Shown here: positions 23,855 through 25,757 of the stretch, piece after piece
How positions within the stretch are numbered: the stretch's first letter is position 1
How the letters are laid out: the number at the start of each line of letters is the position of its first letter
Assembly (NCBI RefSeq): GCF_025149945.1
Contig: NZ_JALXVH010000038.1
Span: 1-25,757 of the forward strand
DNA length: 25,757 nucleotides
Direction: 5' to 3'
Source: Kocuria sp. p3-SID1428
Lineage (GTDB): Bacteria > Actinomycetota > Actinomycetes > Actinomycetales > Micrococcaceae
Position numbers and translations under genes: made by a program
Notes under the pieces: model-generated
What the model saw: the letters and a program-made list of their open reading frames with translations, nothing else
Told to the model about the DNA's origin: nothing
Databases searched by the model: none

Positions 23855-23863
23855 TGTGGATAA
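23855..23863 (-). promoter_or_regulatory. Perfect DnaA-box-like 9-mer between lipB and the kinase-like gene
   Basis: The minus strand reads TTATCCACA, an exact match to the classical DnaA box consensus TTATNCACA. It is a single copy in a divergent promoter region. Function is unknown; it may be chance or a regulatory site. Confidence 0.3.
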
Positions 23864-23899
23864 CTCGAGACGCCCTTTCGCCGAGAGCATGCTGGGCAC

Positions 23900-25741
23900 A
23901 TGGACGACAACCACACGGCGGCCACCCGGGACCACGACCCGTTCCGCGAGCTGCTGCTCTGCGAGGGCCCCTGGACGTCGACCGGCGGGCAGCGGCTCAC
24001 GCACCGGCAGACCGGTGAGGCCTTCGGCCGACTCGCACTCGGCGACCCGCAGGAGGCTCCCCGATGGAACGCGCTCGTCGAGGCGCTGGCGGGGCTGGAG
24101 ACCGCACGGCTGGTGATCCCGCGGGCGGTGATCGACGACGACTCCGCCGTGCTCTACAGCGCCCCCGACGACCTGGGTGAGTCCTTCGCCAGCCGGCTGG
24201 AGGATCCCGGGACGCTCGAGCAGGAGGAGACCGTGCACATGGCCGCGGATCTCGCCGCAGCGCTGCGGGAGCTGCACGCCCGCGGGGCCGTGCTCGAGCG
24301 TCTTCGACTGCAGGACGTTCTGCGCGCCGCAGATGGGGGCTGGGCGCTGGTCATCTCTCCCGCCTCGGGTGCACATGCTGCTGAGGGCCCGGAGCTGGAG
24401 GAGCGCAGCCGCGCCGACGTGGTCCTGCTCGCCTCGGCCGCGGTCACGGTGCTCACCGGTCGTCGGCCCAGCGCCTCGCGCAGTCGTCCTCCGCTGCGAA
24501 GCACCCACCCCCTGCTGGCGCCGCAGGCCGCCGAGGCGCTGGACCTCGTGCTCGAACGGGCAGGCCGGGCTCAGGGCCCGGACCGCGATGGGGGCCGGGA
24601 GTGCGCCGGGCCCGGGATGCTCACCGCCGCACAGCTCGAGGCCCTGCTGCACCAGGAGGGGCCGTCGGCGGCCGCTTGCGAGTCGGCGGAGACTGCGTGG
24701 GTGCACAGCGACGCAGCGGACGGGGGACCGACCGGCGCTGCCCCCGCGATCGAATCGGCCTCCCTGAGCGCACCGGCCTGGGAGCTGGAAGCGGACGAGA
24801 CCCCGGCTGATCGCGATGGCCCGGACGCGGAGGCTGAGGCTTCTCCGCTCGACAGCAAGGGTCGTCACGAACCCCTGCAGCTGCTGCACCTGCGCGATAC
24901 GGCGGTGGAGGAGCACCGCACCGCGTGGCGCGACGCTCGGTCAGCGCGGCCGCGCACTCGGCGGGTCGGAGCGAGCACGCGATCGTCGGGGTCGATGTCG
25001 GCTTCGGCGCCCGCGAGCCTCCAACGCCCGCGCCGTGTGCTCGCCGCGGCCGCAGCGATCGTGCTCGCGGCCGGCCTCGTGGCAGGGTGGCAGCGGCTCT
25101 CCGGGCCCGACGACCAAAGCACCAGCCCCGCGGGCGACGCCGAGCACGTCCCGGGCGGTGCCGGCGCGCAGGAGCTGGCCGCAGCAGACGGGGCGGTCAC
25201 GGCGGAGGAGCCGACTGCCGACGACGCAGCGGCAGCGGACGCGGGGGAGTCGTCTTCGTCCGAGGCCCAGCTCATGCCGACGTCGGAGCCCACGCCGGCG
25301 TCTTCGCCCGGATCGTCATCCGCCGCGGCGGCGGTGAGCGCTCAGCGCAGCCCGGAGTACGCCTCGGCCGCCCTGATCGCCCAGCGCGGCGAGGCTCTGC
25401 GCAGGGGCGATCGGGATCAGCTGGAGTCCGTCTACCTTCCGGCGGCCCCCGACCTGGCCGATGATCTGCAGACCCTGGAGCAGGCGCAGGCTGAGGGTGC
25501 CTTCACCGACCTGCAGATGGTGCTGGTCGACGTCGTGCCCCTGGCAGCGGGAACGACCGCTGACGGCACCATGACCGGCGATGAGCGCCGCACCGCCTCG
25601 GTGAGAGGAACGGTGGAGGCCACCGGCACCGACCTGGATCCCGCCGGCGACGGCGAGGCCACGCTGCGCCAGGAGGTGTCGATCGAGCTCGAGGTCGGTC
25701 AGGACGGCGCGTGGCGCCTCATGGATGTCACCCCACTGTGA
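23900..25741 (+). CDS. Single-pass membrane protein with a degenerate protein-kinase-like region
   Basis: 613 residues. The cytoplasmic part resembles the C-lobe of bacterial Ser/Thr kinases: a helix like alphaE ([20 protein letters not shown], 113-132), a catalytic-loop equivalent ([10 protein letters not shown], 132-141) and an alphaF-like helix ([19 protein letters not shown], 172-190). The HRD aspartate, the VAIK-type lysine and DFG (here ISPASG) are missing, so catalysis is unlikely. A variable acidic region (about 250-370) leads to one transmembrane helix (380-397). Beyond it are a Ser/Pro/Ala/Glu-rich linker (about 400-480) and a 130-residue extracytoplasmic domain (484-613). The pattern [13 protein letters not shown] ... 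[12 protein letters not shown] of that domain suggests an NTF2-like fold. The start is ATG; CATGCT 6 nt before it is a weak leaderless -10. The function is unknown; the pseudokinase call is inference. Confidence 0.72.
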   Translation: MDDNHTAATRDHDPFRELLLCEGPWTSTGGQRLTHRQTGEAFGRLALGDPQEAPRWNALVEALAGLETARLVIPRAVIDDDSAVLYSAPDDLGESFASRLEDPGTLEQEETVHMAADLAAALRELHARGAVLERLRLQDVLRAADGGWALVISPASGAHAAEGPELEERSRADVVLLASAAVTVLTGRRPSASRSRPPLRSTHPLLAPQAAEALDLVLERAGRAQGPDRDGGRECAGPGMLTAAQLEALLHQEGPSAAACESAETAWVHSDAADGGPTGAAPAIESASLSAPAWELEADETPADRDGPDAEAEASPLDSKGRHEPLQLLHLRDTAVEEHRTAWRDARSARPRTRRVGASTRSSGSMSASAPASLQRPRRVLAAAAAIVLAAGLVAGWQRLSGPDDQSTSPAGDAEHVPGGAGAQELAAADGAVTAEEPTADDAAAADAGESSSSEAQLMPTSEPTPASSPGSSSAAAAVSAQRSPEYASAALIAQRGEALRRGDRDQLESVYLPAAPDLADDLQTLEQAQAEGAFTDLQMVLVDVVPLAAGTTADGTMTGDERRTASVRGTVEATGTDLDPAGDGEATLRQEVSIELEVGQDGAWRLMDVTPL

Positions 25742-25757
25742 GCCCGAGATGACTGCG

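Noticed and set aside
1..25757. CRISPR arrays, insertion sequences, prophage or toxin-antitoxin genes
   Set aside because: No regularly spaced repeats, transposase or integrase motifs, or small gene pairs were seen. The gene content is syntenic housekeeping.

Overview
The window is a chromosomal stretch of a high-GC Gram-positive bacterium (Actinobacteria). Base composition is roughly 70% G+C by eye, and codon use is the same throughout. Three things point to the Micrococcales, probably Micrococcaceae (Kocuria/Arthrobacter/Rothia-like): DivIVA, SepF and YggT follow a cell-division locus; the DnaE has an intact PHP domain; and the lipB-lipA-DUF4191-RDD-glnA1-glnE-glnA2-panB neighbourhood is the one also known from Mycobacterium tuberculosis. 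The genus is an inference. I see no insertion sequence, prophage, integrase, CRISPR array, rRNA or tRNA.

Layout. (1) 180-4796, plus strand: end of a division/cell-wall cluster with pgeF, sepF, yggT, divIVA, lspA and an RluD-type pseudouridine synthase. (2) 4911-10594, plus strand: dnaE, then hisD and nrdR. Between nrdR and ppgK lies a strong-looking sigma-A promoter that runs straight into a 13-bp hairpin (10657-10744). (3) 10798-12644, minus strand: polyphosphate glucokinase and a MapB-type methionine aminopeptidase, followed by a divergent 57-codon gene (12860-13033). (4) 13157-20989: panB (minus), glnA2-glnE (plus), glnA1 (minus) and an RDD membrane protein (plus). (5) 21058-23827, minus strand: a DUF4191 membrane protein, lipA and lipB. 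(6) 23900-25741, plus strand: a membrane protein with a degenerate kinase-like cytoplasmic region.

How the genes work together. The glutamine synthetase group is the clearest functional unit. GlnA1 carries the adenylylation tyrosine and GlnE is its bifunctional adenylyltransferase. GlnA2 lacks the tyrosine. The glnA1 promoter has a four-half-site element that fits the GlnR consensus. LipB and LipA form the lipoate pathway. SepF, DivIVA and YggT serve septation and polar growth.

No exotic system is visible. The observations most worth checking are: a recurring leaderless promoter architecture (TANNNT 6-7 nt before the start codon in six genes), the GlnR-like operator, the promoter-hairpin unit at 10657-10744, and the kinase-like protein that has lost its HRD and DFG motifs.
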